37,482 nt of DNA from Bacteroidota bacterium (GCA_027619415.1 JAQCFO010000018.1:1-37482); one strand, 5' to 3'; positions 25,027 through 34,837 are shown, counted from the first letter of the stretch. Notes: generated from the sequence alone by a model not told the origin. Numbers and translations: made by a program.

Positions 25027-25494
25027 ATGAACATAAAAGAAATACAACAGCTAATTAAATTTGTAGCAAAATCTGGAGTTCAAGAAGTGAAAATTGAATC
25101 TAAAGATTTAAAGATAAGTGTTAAAACAGGAATAACTGGAAAACAGTTAATTTATACAGACCCTTCTGAGTTTAGTGATTCGGAGTTAGAGCAGAGTACT
25201 GTTAAAAACCCAGTTTTTAATGATCAAGTGAAGGAAACTATTCAGAACGATCATTTAATTACAATTAAAGCTCCAATTATAGGCACATTTTATAGAAAAC
25301 CTGCTCCCGACAAAGCTAATTTTGTAGAAATAGGCGATCAAATTTCTGAAGGAAGTATTTTGTGTGTTATTGAGGCTATGAAATTATTTAACGAAATTGA
25401 ATCTGAATATTCTGGAAAAATTGTTAAAATTTTAGTTGAAAATGCATCTCCTGTAGAATATGATCAACCCTTGTTTATAGTTGATCTTTCATAA
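25027..25494 (+). CDS. accB: Biotin carboxyl carrier protein of acetyl-CoA carboxylase
   Basis: 155-residue carrier. The N-terminal helical part (1-30) is joined by a polar linker to the biotinyl domain (about 78-155). The biotin lysine is K119 in EAMKLFNE, and the typical [16 protein letters not shown] opens the domain. It lies 13 bases after fabH and 14 before accC. Confidence 0.96.
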   Translation: MNIKEIQQLIKFVAKSGVQEVKIESKDLKISVKTGITGKQLIYTDPSEFSDSELEQSTVKNPVFNDQVKETIQNDHLITIKAPIIGTFYRKPAPDKANFVEIGDQISEGSILCVIEAMKLFNEIESEYSGKIVKILVENASPVEYDQPLFIVDLS

Positions 25495-25508
25495 ACAAAA
25501 ACTACAAA

Positions 25509-26852
25509 ATGTTTAAAAAAATATTAATAGCTAATAGAGGAGAAATTGCTCTAAGAATAATAAGAACCTGTAAAGAAATGGGGATTAAAACAGTCGCCGT
25601 TTATTCTTTAGCTGATCAAGAAAGTTTACATGTAAAATTTGCAGATGAAGCAGTTTGTATTGGCCCAGCCAGTAGTGCAGAATCGTATTTGAAAATATCT
25701 AATATAATAGCGGCAGCTGAAATTACTAATGCTGATGCTATTCACCCTGGCTATGGTTTTTTGTCAGAAAACTCAAGATTTTCAAATATTTGTAAAGAAC
25801 ATAAAATAAAATTTATTGGTGCTTCAGATAAAATGATACAGAGAATGGGAGATAAAGCTTCAGCAATAGCGACTATGAAAGAAGCGGGAGTCCCTACAAT
25901 TCCTGGCTCAGAAGGAATAATTAAATCTGTTCCTGAAGCTAAAAAAATTGCAAAAAAAATAGGATACCCGGTTATGATTAAGGCTACAGCAGGTGGTGGA
26001 GGAAAAGGAATGAGAGCCGTTTGGAACGAAGAAGAGCTTCAGGATTTATGGGAAAGCGCTAAACAAGAAGCTTTGGCTTCTTTTGGAAATGATGACATGT
26101 ATATGGAAAAACTAGTTGAAAACCCTCGCCATATTGAGATACAAATAATAGGTGATAAATATGGAAAAGTATGTCATTTGTCCGAAAGAGACTGTTCTAT
26201 TCAAAGAAGACATCAAAAGCTAACAGAAGAAACCCCCTCTCCTTTTATGACTGATAAGTTAAGAGAAAAAATGGGTGAAGCAGCTGTTAAGGCATCAGAA
26301 TATATAAAATATGAAGGCGCAGGCACTATTGAATTTCTGGTTGATAAAAACAGAAATTTTTATTTTATGGAGATGAATACAAGAATACAAGTAGAACATC
26401 CTATTACAGAACAAGTTATAGATTATGACTTGATAAAAGAGCAGATTAAAGTAGCAGCTGGAATAAGAGTATCGGGAAAACATTATTTCCCAAAATTGCA
26501 TTCTATTGAATGCAGGATAAATGCAGAAGATCCGTATAAAGATTTCAGACCTTCACCAGGTAAAATCACTAATCTCCACCTGCCGGGCGGTCATGGAGTT
26601 AGACTGGACACTCATGTATATAGCGGATACACTATTCCTTCTAGTTACGATTCGATGATAGCTAAATTAATTGTAACAGCTCAAAATAGAGAAGAGGCTA
26701 TTCAAAAAATGAGAAGAGCTCTTGATGAATTTGTTATAGAGGGAATTAAAACTACAATTCCATTTCACAGACAATTAATGGATGACCCTAATTATATTGC
26801 AGGAAATTACACAACCAAATTCATGGAAGAGTTTAAAATGAAAGAGGTTTAA
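25509..26852 (+). CDS. accC: Biotin carboxylase subunit of acetyl-CoA carboxylase
   Basis: 447-residue ATP-grasp enzyme that carboxylates the biotin on AccB. It begins [21 protein letters not shown] (start secure). The ATP loop is [14 protein letters not shown] and the catalytic segment [14 protein letters not shown]. AccA/AccD-type carboxyltransferase genes are not in the window. The last 4 bases overlap the converging asd gene, with no terminator. Confidence 0.97.
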   Translation: MFKKILIANRGEIALRIIRTCKEMGIKTVAVYSLADQESLHVKFADEAVCIGPASSAESYLKISNIIAAAEITNADAIHPGYGFLSENSRFSNICKEHKIKFIGASDKMIQRMGDKASAIATMKEAGVPTIPGSEGIIKSVPEAKKIAKKIGYPVMIKATAGGGGKGMRAVWNEEELQDLWESAKQEALASFGNDDMYMEKLVENPRHIEIQIIGDKYGKVCHLSERDCSIQRRHQKLTEETPSPFMTDKLREKMGEAAVKASEYIKYEGAGTIEFLVDKNRNFYFMEMNTRIQVEHPITEQVIDYDLIKEQIKVAAGIRVSGKHYFPKLHSIECRINAEDPYKDFRPSPGKITNLHLPGGHGVRLDTHVYSGYTIPSSYDSMIAKLIVTAQNREEAIQKMRRALDEFVIEGIKTTIPFHRQLMDDPNYIAGNYTTKFMEEFKMKEV

Positions 26853-27841
26853 TTAACTATATAACCTTTTTCTATAATTTTTTCAGCTATTTGAATGGCG
26901 TTAGTAGCAGCTCCTTTTCTTAAATTATCAGCAACGACCCAAAGGTTTAAACTGTTTTTTTCAGAAAAATCTTCTCTTATTCTTCCTACAAAAACCTCAT
27001 CTTTCCCTTTAGAGAATAGCGGCATTGGGTATTGAAAATTATCAACATCATCTTTTAATTCAACACCATTAGTTCGCTTTAATAAACTCTTTATATCATC
27101 AAGATTAAAAGAGCTGTTAAGAGATAAATTAATTGATTCACTGTGACCCCCAATAACAGGAATTCTCACGGCAGTTGCGCTAACTTTTATAGTATGATCA
27201 AGAATTTTGTGAGTTTCGTTAGAGAGTTTCATTTCTTCCTTTGTATATCCATTGGCAAGAAAATCATCACAATGGGGAATAGCATTTTGATGTATAGGAT
27301 ACTTATATGCCATTTCGCCTTTTATCCCCCTATATTCATTTTCTAACTGTTTTAATGCTTTCATTCCTGTACCGGTAATAGATTGATATGTAGAAATTAC
27401 AACTCTTTTTATGCCATATTCTTTATGAATAGGGGCTAAAACCATTAACATTTGGATTGTAGAGCAATTGGGATTGGCAATTATTTTATCATGATTAGTT
27501 AATATGTTTCCGTTAATTTCAGGAATAATTAACTTTTTAGAATTATCCATTCTCCAGGCAGAAGAATTATCAATGACAAAAGTTCCTTTCTCGGCAAATT
27601 TTGGAGCCCAAGTTAAAGAAGCGTCACCTCCTGCCGAAAAAATTGCAATATCAACCTCTTCTTGTAAAGCTTGTTCTATTCCTATTAAAGTATATTCATT
27701 TTTTAAAAAAGTAATTTTTCTTCCAATTGAAGATTCAGATGCAACAAGAAAAAGCTTATCAAAAGGGAAGTGGCGTTCTTTTATTACCTCCATTAGTACT
27801 CCTCCAACCATTCCGGTTGCCCCAATTAAAGCTATTTTCAT
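26849..27841 (-). CDS. asd: Aspartate-semialdehyde dehydrogenase
   Basis: 330-residue enzyme that reduces aspartyl phosphate to the semialdehyde, the branch point to lysine, diaminopimelate, methionine and threonine. The NADP loop GATGMVG is at 7-13 and the catalytic cysteine is C126 in NPNCSTIQM. The histidine segment [13 protein letters not shown] is present. It has its own promoter (27857-27886), so it is not simply read through from alr. It converges on accC with a 4-base overlap. Confidence 0.96.
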   Translation of the reverse strand: MKIALIGATGMVGGVLMEVIKERHFPFDKLFLVASESSIGRKITFLKNEYTLIGIEQALQEEVDIAIFSAGGDASLTWAPKFAEKGTFVIDNSSAWRMDNSKKLIIPEINGNILTNHDKIIANPNCSTIQMLMVLAPIHKEYGIKRVVISTYQSITGTGMKALKQLENEYRGIKGEMAYKYPIHQNAIPHCDDFLANGYTKEEMKLSNETHKILDHTIKVSATAVRIPVIGGHSESINLSLNSSFNLDDIKSLLKRTNGVELKDDVDNFQYPMPLFSKGKDEVFVGRIREDFSEKNSLNLWVVADNLRKGAATNAIQIAEKIIEKGYIVN

Positions 27842-27856
27842 AAAGAATTATTTTTT

Positions 27857-27886
27857 CAAAAATAGGCATTTCATTATTTTACACAA
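27857..27886 (-). promoter_or_regulatory. Bacteroidota-type promoter for asd
   Basis: The minus strand carries TTG (27884-27886), exactly 19 bases, then TATTTTTG (27857-27864). It is the same -33/-7 layout and the same -7 octamer as the DUF6341 promoter. The -7 box ends 15 bases before the ATG at 27841. Confidence 0.7.
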
Positions 27887-27908
27887 TTCCCTTAGGGTTT
27901 TAATTCAA

Positions 27909-27931
27909 ATTTATAACAACTAGTTATAAAT
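27909..27931 (-). promoter_or_regulatory. AT-rich hairpin between alr and asd
   Basis: Perfect 9-bp inverted repeat, ATTTATAAC (27909-27917) and GTTATAAAT (27923-27931), loop of 5. It lies 8 bases past the alr stop and upstream of the asd promoter, so a weak terminator for alr or an operator is possible. Almost all A/T pairs and no strong T-run after it, so termination would be poor. Confidence 0.4.
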
Positions 27932-27938
27932 AAAACAA

Positions 27939-29036
27939 TTAGTTTAAAACAATTCTTTTAATTCTTAAGGAAAGAGCTGTTAAAATCTCGTATGAAATTG
28001 TACCAATAGCTGAAGAGAATTCTTCTGCAGAAAAGTTTGTGTCATCAAATAGAGTAACCTGATCCCCTTCCTTGCATTTAATATTAGTAACATCTACCAT
28101 TATCATATCCATACAGACATTCCCTAAAATTTTTGCAAAGGATCCATTAATCATCACTTTTCCTTTTCCATTTCCATAAAGCCTGCTGACTCCATCAGCG
28201 TGTCCAATTGGAAGAGTAGCACTTCTTGTGAATTTATTGGCTGTAAACCCCTTATTGTAACCAACAGATTGCCCTTTTTTAACATCGTGAATCTGAGATA
28301 TAACAGTCTTTAAGTTTAGAACAGGCTTTAAAGCATTGTTATACTCAGGGTCATTCCCAAAACCATATAATCCAATACCAGATCGTACCATATCAAATTG
28401 GTATTCAGAAAAATTTAATATGCCTGATGTATTAAGAATGTGCTTTTTTACAGTCACTCCTATTTCTTTTTCAAAAAGAAAACTAATTTTTTTAAAATTA
28501 TTTATTTGATTTAAGGTAAAAGCGGCGTGTTCACCATCTTCAGATGCTCCCAAATGAGAAAATATAAAAGTAGGCGTAAGGTCTTTTAGTAATAAAACTA
28601 AATCACCAATATCAGCTTTATTAAATCCAAGTCTATTAAGCCCTGTATTAAATTTTAATTGAAATGGATAGCCTTTTTTGGAGTGTGTGATTAGCGCATT
28701 TAAGAATTCTTTTAAAATTCTAAAAGAATAGATACTTGGTTCCAGTTCGTATTTTAAAATTTCATCGAAATCATTTAATTGAGGATGGAGTACTAGAATT
28801 GGAGTTTTTATTCCATTCTCCCTTAACTCAATTCCCTCATCAACATAAGCAACTGCTAAATAATCTATTTTTTGGCTTTCTAATTCTTTAGAAATAATTT
28901 TCGCATCTGATCCATAAGAAAAGGCTTTAACTACAGCCATTATCATAGTTTTTGAATTTAATTTAGAACGCAAAAAATTTAAATTATTTCTAAGATTAGG
29001 AAGATTAATTTCAATATGAGTTTGTTGATTGGTCAT
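27939..29036 (-). CDS. alr: Alanine racemase
   Basis: 365-residue PLP enzyme giving D-alanine for peptidoglycan. The PLP lysine is K37 in VVKAFSYGSD (the family form is VKANAYGHG), the catalytic tyrosine lies in GQSVGYNKGF, and RSGIGLYGFG is intact. The fold-III barrel and C-terminal beta-domain (KILGNVCMDMIMVDVT) are complete. The ATG shares one base with the tdk stop (TAATG), so the two are translationally coupled. Confidence 0.95.
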   Translation of the reverse strand: MTNQQTHIEINLPNLRNNLNFLRSKLNSKTMIMAVVKAFSYGSDAKIISKELESQKIDYLAVAYVDEGIELRENGIKTPILVLHPQLNDFDEILKYELEPSIYSFRILKEFLNALITHSKKGYPFQLKFNTGLNRLGFNKADIGDLVLLLKDLTPTFIFSHLGASEDGEHAAFTLNQINNFKKISFLFEKEIGVTVKKHILNTSGILNFSEYQFDMVRSGIGLYGFGNDPEYNNALKPVLNLKTVISQIHDVKKGQSVGYNKGFTANKFTRSATLPIGHADGVSRLYGNGKGKVMINGSFAKILGNVCMDMIMVDVTNIKCKEGDQVTLFDDTNFSAEEFSSAIGTISYEILTALSLRIKRIVLN

Positions 29037-29626
29037 TATTTATTTTTCTCTCTGACAGCCATTTTATTTATAAAAGCTCTTCTAGAAAGAGGTTCATACT
29101 CTGCTTTTTCTCCAACCATAACTAAGTCGTCATTGGGGTTTTTTCTAAAACTATAACTAGCTAATTCTCCAGATTTAACGCATACGGCATGAACTTTTGT
29201 GACTTCTTCAGCAATTGCCATTAAATTTGGCATTGGACCAAAAGGATTGCCCTTGTAATCCATATCAAGTCCTGCCACTATAACTCTATGACCAGAGTTA
29301 GCTAAAGTATTACAAATAGTTGTCAAGGTATTGTTAAAAAACTGACCCTCGTCAATTCCAATAACATCATAATTAACAGCATGCGTTAGAATTTCCTCAG
29401 GTTCTGTAATTGTTATTGCTGAAATTTCTGTTTTAGCATGAGAAATAATTTTATCATTTGGATTTCGGGAATCAGTCTTAGGCCTAAAAATTATATAATT
29501 TTGGTTGGAAAACTCGACCCTTTTAATTCTTCTAATTAACTCTTCTGTCTTCCCAGAAAACATAGAACCGCAAATGACTTCTAATCGACCAGTTGATTTT
29601 GTTTTTAAATTATTTTTTTCAATCAT
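29036..29626 (-). CDS. tdk: Thymidine kinase (type II) lacking zinc-site cysteines
   Basis: 196-residue salvage kinase phosphorylating thymidine. The Walker A motif GSMFSGKT spans 20-27, the Walker B-like segment is VIGIDEGQFF, and the nucleoside lasso region is near the C-terminus. Type II kinases usually hold a zinc with four cysteines in two CxxC-like pairs; here the first pair reads CVKS and the second reads PLSRRAF, so the metal site is lost. I recall similar loss in other Flavobacteriia, so it is probably a lineage trait and not decay. It is coupled to alr by a TAATG overlap. Confidence 0.95.
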   Translation of the reverse strand: MIEKNNLKTKSTGRLEVICGSMFSGKTEELIRRIKRVEFSNQNYIIFRPKTDSRNPNDKIISHAKTEISAITITEPEEILTHAVNYDVIGIDEGQFFNNTLTTICNTLANSGHRVIVAGLDMDYKGNPFGPMPNLMAIAEEVTKVHAVCVKSGELASYSFRKNPNDDLVMVGEKAEYEPLSRRAFINKMAVREKNK

Positions 29627-29647
29627 TTTGAAAGTATTGTTATTATT

Positions 29648-29668
29648 TTTAAAGTTGTTAACTTTAAA
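29648..29668. promoter_or_regulatory. 21-bp palindrome between tdk and rsmI
   Basis: Perfect 9-bp arms TTTAAAGTT (29648-29656) and AACTTTAAA (29660-29668) around GTT, placed in the middle of the 73-base divergent spacer. Its symmetry and position suit an operator for a dimeric regulator of one or both genes. No U-tract follows on either strand, so a terminator is unlikely. Confidence 0.5.
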
Positions 29669-29699
29669 TGTTTGACAAATGTGCTAAAATTAATTCAAC

Positions 29700-30374
29700 A
29701 TGGCAAAACTTTATATTGTTCCAACTCCAATCGGGAATTTAGATGACATGACAATTAGAGGAGTCAAAGTGTTAGAAAGTGTTGATTTAATTTTATGCGA
29801 AGATACAAGAAGAAGTAAAAAATTACTTAATCATTTTAAGATAGAATCTAAACTAAGGTCTCATCACAAATTTAATGAGCACAAGGAAGTTCAATATATA
29901 GCTGAAAAGATAAAATCAGGTAAAAATATAGCCTTAGTCTCCGATGCAGGTACCCCAGGAATTTCTGATCCAGGATTTTTAATAACTAGAACATGTTTAG
30001 AAAATGACATTGAAATTGAATGTTTACCTGGAGCAACTGCCTTAATTCCGGCATTATTAATTAGCGGAATTCCCTTTGAGAAATTTGTTTTTGAAGGGTT
30101 TTTACCTGTTAAAAAAGGCAGAAAAACAAGACTAGATAAATTAAAGGATGAAAGCCGAACAATGGTGTTTTATGAATCGCCTCATAAATTAATAAGAACT
30201 TTAAATGATTTTTTAGAAACTTTTGGGATAGACAGAAAAGTTTCAGCTTCAAGAGAATTAACTAAGATTTATGAAGAAACCATAAGAGGAGTTATTCCTG
30301 AATTAATTAATCATTTTAAAGAAAAACCTCCTAAAGGAGAGTTTGTAATTGTTGTTGAGGGAAAGGGAAAATAA
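29700..30374 (+). CDS. rsmI: 16S rRNA (cytidine-1402 2'-O) methyltransferase
   Basis: 224-residue SAM-dependent enzyme of the tetrapyrrole methylase fold that methylates the ribose of C1402 at the ribosomal P site. It starts MAKLYIVPTPIGNLDDMTIR, the family head. LCEDTRRSKKLLNHF and VSDAGTPGISDPGF are the SAM and substrate loops. GIPFEKFVFEGFLP and the ending KPPKGEFVIVVEG are intact. One base separates it from recJ. Confidence 0.96.
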   Translation: MAKLYIVPTPIGNLDDMTIRGVKVLESVDLILCEDTRRSKKLLNHFKIESKLRSHHKFNEHKEVQYIAEKIKSGKNIALVSDAGTPGISDPGFLITRTCLENDIEIECLPGATALIPALLISGIPFEKFVFEGFLPVKKGRKTRLDKLKDESRTMVFYESPHKLIRTLNDFLETFGIDRKVSASRELTKIYEETIRGVIPELINHFKEKPPKGEFVIVVEGKGK

Positions 30375-30375
30375 A

Positions 30376-32064
30376 ATGAACTGGATAATTGAAAAAAACG
30401 AGAATTTAGAAATTGTCAATCAGCTTTCTAAAGAATTAAATATTGACACAATACTGTCTTTGATGTTAGTTAAAAGAGGGATAAAGTCTTTTAATCAAGC
30501 AAAAGATTTTTTTAGACCAAACATTGACAAGCTTCACGACCCATTTCTGATGAAAGACATGGGCCTTGCTGTAGACAGAATATTAAGCGCTATAGAAGAT
30601 AAAGAATCTATCATGGTATTTGGAGATTATGATGTGGACGGCACTTCTTCAGTGGCTTTATTAAGCATGTATCTAAAGTCTCAAGGATGCAAAATAACAC
30701 CCTATTTCCCTGACAGGAATTTAGAAGGATATGGAATTTCAATCAAAGCTATTGATGAAGCAGCCCAAAACAATCAAAATTTAATAATCGCATTGGATTG
30801 TGGAATTAAGGCTCATGAACAAGTAAATTATGCCTTAGATAAAAAAATAAATTTCATCATTTGTGACCATCACAATCCTGACGAGTCTATTCCAAATGCT
30901 TTAGCGGTGCTAAATCCTAAAAGAAAAGACTGTATTTATCCCTTTAAAGAATTATGTGGATGTGGAGTGGGGTTTAAATTAATACAGGCTTTAGAGCTAA
31001 AAATCAACAAAAAAATAGATAATATTATTAATTATCTGGATTTAGTGGCTATTGCAATTGCAGCAGACATTGTTCCTCTTGTTGGAGAAAACAGAATTCT
31101 AGCACACATAGGCATACAGATAATTAATTCAAACCCAAGAACAGGAATAAATAGTCTATTTAAAAATAGAGTAAAAAAAGAGTTTAACATAGGAGATTTG
31201 ATGTTTCACATTGCCCCTAGAATTAACGCAGCGGGAAGAATGGAGCACGCTTCATTGGCTTTAGAATTATTAATTGAAACAGACACGCAAAAAGCAGATG
31301 AATTAGCTTTAAAAATAGAATCTTTAAATGACTTGAGAAGAGAAGTAGAAAAAGAAACAACAAATCAAGCTTTAAATTATCTTAAAGAAGATAAAAAAGA
31401 AACAAACTCTACTGTTGTTTTTAACAAGTCATGGAACAAAGGAGTGATTGGGATTGTTGCCTCTAGGTTAATCGAAAAACATTATAAGCCCACCGTTGTT
31501 TTTTGTGAAGTAAAAGAGGGAGAATTAGCGGCTTCAGCAAGGTCAGTAAAAGGAATTGATTTATATAAAGTGTTGGAAGAATGCAAGGAAACAATTGTGC
31601 AGTTCGGTGGTCATAAATACGCAGCTGGATTAACTATCAAAAAAGAAAATTATTTAAGTTTTAAAAATAAATTTGAAACGTCTGTTTCGAAAATATTTGA
31701 AAGCAAAAGCTCTGAACCAGAAATAATAATTGAATCTGAAATAGACCTAGACGTTATTACTCCAAAATTTTATAGAATACTTAAGCAGTTTGAACCTTTT
31801 GGACCGGGCAACAGAACCCCCATGTTTTTAACAAAAGAATTAAAAATTAAAAACAAAGAATTTAAGCTAGGAAAAGAAAAAGAACACATAAAATTAAACT
31901 TGACGCAAGATAATATCCAAACGTATTCTGCCATAGGATTTTGGCTTTCAGATAAATTTACTGCTATAAAAGACTCTTCTAATTTTTCAGCAGTTTATAG
32001 TCTTGATGAAAACACTTGGAACGGCCCTACAACCATGCAATTAAACATAAAGGATTTAAAATAA
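30376..32064 (+). CDS. recJ: Single-stranded-DNA-specific exonuclease
   Basis: 562-residue 5'-3' exonuclease of recombination and mismatch repair. The DHH phosphoesterase motifs are GDYDVDG (83-89) and DHH (164-166). The DHHA1 part carries GVIGIVASRLIEKHYKPTVV and the QFGGHKYAAGL motif. A C-terminal OB-like domain follows (about 450-562). The ATG at 30376 directly after the rsmI stop gives the usual MNWIIE head; a start 27 bases upstream would overlap rsmI. The gene is closed by a strong terminator. Confidence 0.96.
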   Translation: MNWIIEKNENLEIVNQLSKELNIDTILSLMLVKRGIKSFNQAKDFFRPNIDKLHDPFLMKDMGLAVDRILSAIEDKESIMVFGDYDVDGTSSVALLSMYLKSQGCKITPYFPDRNLEGYGISIKAIDEAAQNNQNLIIALDCGIKAHEQVNYALDKKINFIICDHHNPDESIPNALAVLNPKRKDCIYPFKELCGCGVGFKLIQALELKINKKIDNIINYLDLVAIAIAADIVPLVGENRILAHIGIQIINSNPRTGINSLFKNRVKKEFNIGDLMFHIAPRINAAGRMEHASLALELLIETDTQKADELALKIESLNDLRREVEKETTNQALNYLKEDKKETNSTVVFNKSWNKGVIGIVASRLIEKHYKPTVVFCEVKEGELAASARSVKGIDLYKVLEECKETIVQFGGHKYAAGLTIKKENYLSFKNKFETSVSKIFESKSSEPEIIIESEIDLDVITPKFYRILKQFEPFGPGNRTPMFLTKELKIKNKEFKLGKEKEHIKLNLTQDNIQTYSAIGFWLSDKFTAIKDSSNFSAVYSLDENTWNGPTTMQLNIKDLK

Positions 32065-32068
32065 AAAA

Positions 32069-32095
32069 GCCTCTTAAAAATTAAGAGGCTTTTTT
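32069..32095 (+). terminator. Bidirectional intrinsic terminator of recJ and the TonB receptor
   Basis: Perfect 9-bp stem GCCTCTTAA (32069-32077) with TTAAGAGGC (32081-32089), loop AAA, followed by six T and preceded by six A. It can stop transcription from both sides, recJ from the left and the receptor gene from the right. It is the only clear intrinsic terminator in the window. Confidence 0.93.
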
Positions 32096-32113
32096 AAAAA
32101 GTTATTCTAAAAA

Positions 32114-34837
32114 TTAGAATCTATATGTAAATCCTAAATTCCAAGTTCTTCCCCAACCAGGAAATACTCTGTTATCTGAATTAACCCCTAAAAATGTTGG
32201 GTCACCAGGGTTTGCAAGAATATTTGTTGCAGACTCAGCTAAATAATGAGTATCAAAGATGTTGTTTACATTCAATCTTACGTAAACTTTTTCACCCGCA
32301 ACAGATAAGTTATACGATGTTCCAAAATCAAACAATTCATACGAAGGTAATTGCATTGCCATTTGACCTTCTGAATCAAATTCTTCTGGATTGAAGTTTG
32401 CAAATAAATCAGAAGCACTGAACATACTGATATTAAATTTAAACAAATCAGTTGGCGAAACCTTTAAGTTTACTCTAGATGTTGTTTGTGCAGCATCTCC
32501 AACTTTAACTCCTTCTAAATAAACAGTAGAAGTTCCTATTTTATTTCTGCTTGAATCAAATACATCAGCTGTTACGTCACCTCCATACTCATAGTTACCT
32601 AATGAAACCATCCCTTCAACTTCAACAAATGAGCTAATTTTATAAGTTCCATCTAATTCAAATCCAGAATGGATTTGTTCAATTCCATAATAGTTGGCAG
32701 TTCCTCTATCTGATCCAATAGAAACTCCATCAGAAAGGAATCTGTCTTTCCAAGAAGTTCTGTAAACATTTAAATTAAAGTTTAAATTATTAGATCTATA
32801 CCCATAGCCAGCTTCAAGGCCAACCACTGTTTCATTTTTTAAATCAGGATTTAGAATGTTGTCATAATTAATCCATACCGCATCAAAGTTAGGCTGCTTT
32901 GAATAAGTACCTGTATTTACAAATACATTGCTTTTTGCATTAATGTTATAATTCGCACCAAGCTTTACATTTCCTCCAGAAATATTTTTCCAAGCAGAAG
33001 TTTGGTCAGCACCAGACCTTAAGAAATATTCGATTCTTTGAAATCCTTGATTTGAAATGGCTCCTTGAACAAAAGCAGAAAGCTTGTCTTTTTTATATTC
33101 TAATTGACCAAACACTCCACTCCACCTTACTAATCCGTCATTATGATAGTCAATTTTTTCTTCATCATCAGTGTCTTTAAATACATTCCACAGATCTGCT
33201 AGATCTGAACTGTAAACTTTAGTTCTTACTGCACTTCCTCCAGAATAATTAATGTTATCAAAATCCCTATATCCGTCAGCACCAAGTAGATTATCTATTC
33301 TTCTGTAATGAATACCCTTATAAGATCTCAAGTCTAAACCAAAGTCAAGAGTTAAATTATCAGAAAGTGTTTTTTTCAAATTAGCTAGAGTTCCAACAAA
33401 ATTATGAGAGTTTACAGAAGCTCTTCGGACAATTCCATTTCTTTTAACGCCATCAACTCTCTCATCTGGATCGTTTACAATATAAAGACCAGTAGCCGCA
33501 TCAATTGAATTTGCTGCAGTTCTTCCATTATAGAAAGTAGTAGCAACACCTCCGTTATAGGCAGCTATCTTATCGTAGTTAAAATGTCCATTAATAGGAT
33601 TTCTAAAAGCATACTTTCCATTATAATTTAAATCACCACTAGCGAACTGAAAACCATAAGCTCTTCCGATATCACCAGTTCCTCCTCCTCTACCAACTGA
33701 GTAGTAAGCGGAAGCAGATAACTGAGTAGATTCATTTATAGCATATTCCCAGTTTATTGAAGCAATAGGCTTGTGGTAGAAATTTTTTCTCCAGCTAAAT
33801 TCTTGACCATTTAAATAGCCATGATTATAGTTGTACCTAATACCATATTGCTTGTAGTGTTTCCCTTGAGCCATGTTATAAAAACTATTAGTTCTTTGGT
33901 TATGTGTTTGAGGAGAACCCGTAACAATCACTTGAACATTGTGTCTATCAGATTTCCATCCATAACCTAAAAAGTAATTATAACCTTCAAACATAGTCCC
34001 ATCAACATATCCATCACCTGCAGTTCTTGACATTAGAAAAGATAAAGCATGACCGCCTTTCATTTCGCCAGTATTATATCCAAGAACCGTTTTCATATAC
34101 CCATCGTTGCCAACGCTAGTTGCAATCTTCCCACCTTTAACAAGGTCAGTAGATTTTGTTAAAACGTTAATAGTTCCCCCTACTGAAGAAATAGCAAGTT
34201 TTGAAGCTCCAAGACCTCTTTGAACTTGCATTGCCGAAACAACATCTGTAAGTCCAGCCCAGTTTGACCAATAAACTCTACCATTTTCCATGTCATTAAC
34301 TGGAATCCCATTAATTAAAACAGCAGTATTTTGAGAGTCAAAGCCTCTTACGTTAATTCTAGAATCTCCATAACCACCACCAGCTCTTGTTGCATAAACT
34401 CCAGGAGTTGAATTAAGTATTTCGGGAAGTTCTAAATTTCCAATTCTTTCTTGAATTTCTGAAGCAGTTAGAGTTGAAACGGCTACAGGAGTTTCTCTGT
34501 CTACTGCAAAATCAACCGTTCCAAAGACAGTAATTCCATCTAATTCATTAGCGCTAGCGATTAAAGAAACGTTTAGCGTGATAGAGCTGCTAAAAGCAAT
34601 TTCTTGAGAATCATAACCTATAAAGGAAACGACTAAAACGCCAGAACTAGATGCTGTGATTGTGAAATTACCATCAAAATCAGTAGAAACGCCATTTGAA
34701 GTTCCTTTAACTAATACAGTAGCTCCAGGAAGTCCCGTGCCTAATTCTGAATCTAGAACTGTACCAGTTATAGTATTTTGCGAGTAACAGAATCCGGACA
34801 AAAGAATAGCTGCTAAAAATAAAGTTATTTTTTTCAT
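32114..34837 (-). CDS. TonB-dependent receptor with CarboxypepD_reg-like domain
   Basis: 907-residue outer-membrane receptor for TonB-driven uptake. It has a signal peptide (1-20), a CarboxypepD_reg-like domain (about 21-105, TVLDSELGTGLPGATVLVKG), a plug (about 115-235, with NSTPGVYATRAGG and NVRGFDSQNTAVLINGIPV), then a 22-strand barrel ending in TWNLGFTYRF with the C-terminal Phe. No SusD-like lipoprotein, hydrolase or metal regulator lies next to it, so the substrate is open; the barrel is rich in Tyr, Gly and Asn. A near-promoter box (CATTTTTG on the minus strand) lies at 34856-34863. It is the last of three minus-strand genes after the M23 peptidase and pgi. Confidence 0.93.
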   Translation of the reverse strand: MKKITLFLAAILLSGFCYSQNTITGTVLDSELGTGLPGATVLVKGTSNGVSTDFDGNFTITASSSGVLVVSFIGYDSQEIAFSSSITLNVSLIASANELDGITVFGTVDFAVDRETPVAVSTLTASEIQERIGNLELPEILNSTPGVYATRAGGGYGDSRINVRGFDSQNTAVLINGIPVNDMENGRVYWSNWAGLTDVVSAMQVQRGLGASKLAISSVGGTINVLTKSTDLVKGGKIATSVGNDGYMKTVLGYNTGEMKGGHALSFLMSRTAGDGYVDGTMFEGYNYFLGYGWKSDRHNVQVIVTGSPQTHNQRTNSFYNMAQGKHYKQYGIRYNYNHGYLNGQEFSWRKNFYHKPIASINWEYAINESTQLSASAYYSVGRGGGTGDIGRAYGFQFASGDLNYNGKYAFRNPINGHFNYDKIAAYNGGVATTFYNGRTAANSIDAATGLYIVNDPDERVDGVKRNGIVRRASVNSHNFVGTLANLKKTLSDNLTLDFGLDLRSYKGIHYRRIDNLLGADGYRDFDNINYSGGSAVRTKVYSSDLADLWNVFKDTDDEEKIDYHNDGLVRWSGVFGQLEYKKDKLSAFVQGAISNQGFQRIEYFLRSGADQTSAWKNISGGNVKLGANYNINAKSNVFVNTGTYSKQPNFDAVWINYDNILNPDLKNETVVGLEAGYGYRSNNLNFNLNVYRTSWKDRFLSDGVSIGSDRGTANYYGIEQIHSGFELDGTYKISSFVEVEGMVSLGNYEYGGDVTADVFDSSRNKIGTSTVYLEGVKVGDAAQTTSRVNLKVSPTDLFKFNISMFSASDLFANFNPEEFDSEGQMAMQLPSYELFDFGTSYNLSVAGEKVYVRLNVNNIFDTHYLAESATNILANPGDPTFLGVNSDNRVFPGWGRTWNLGFTYRF

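Noticed and set aside
30349-30375. An upstream start for recJ inside rsmI
   Set aside because: The MNWIIE start directly after the rsmI stop fits the family and needs no 26-base overlap.
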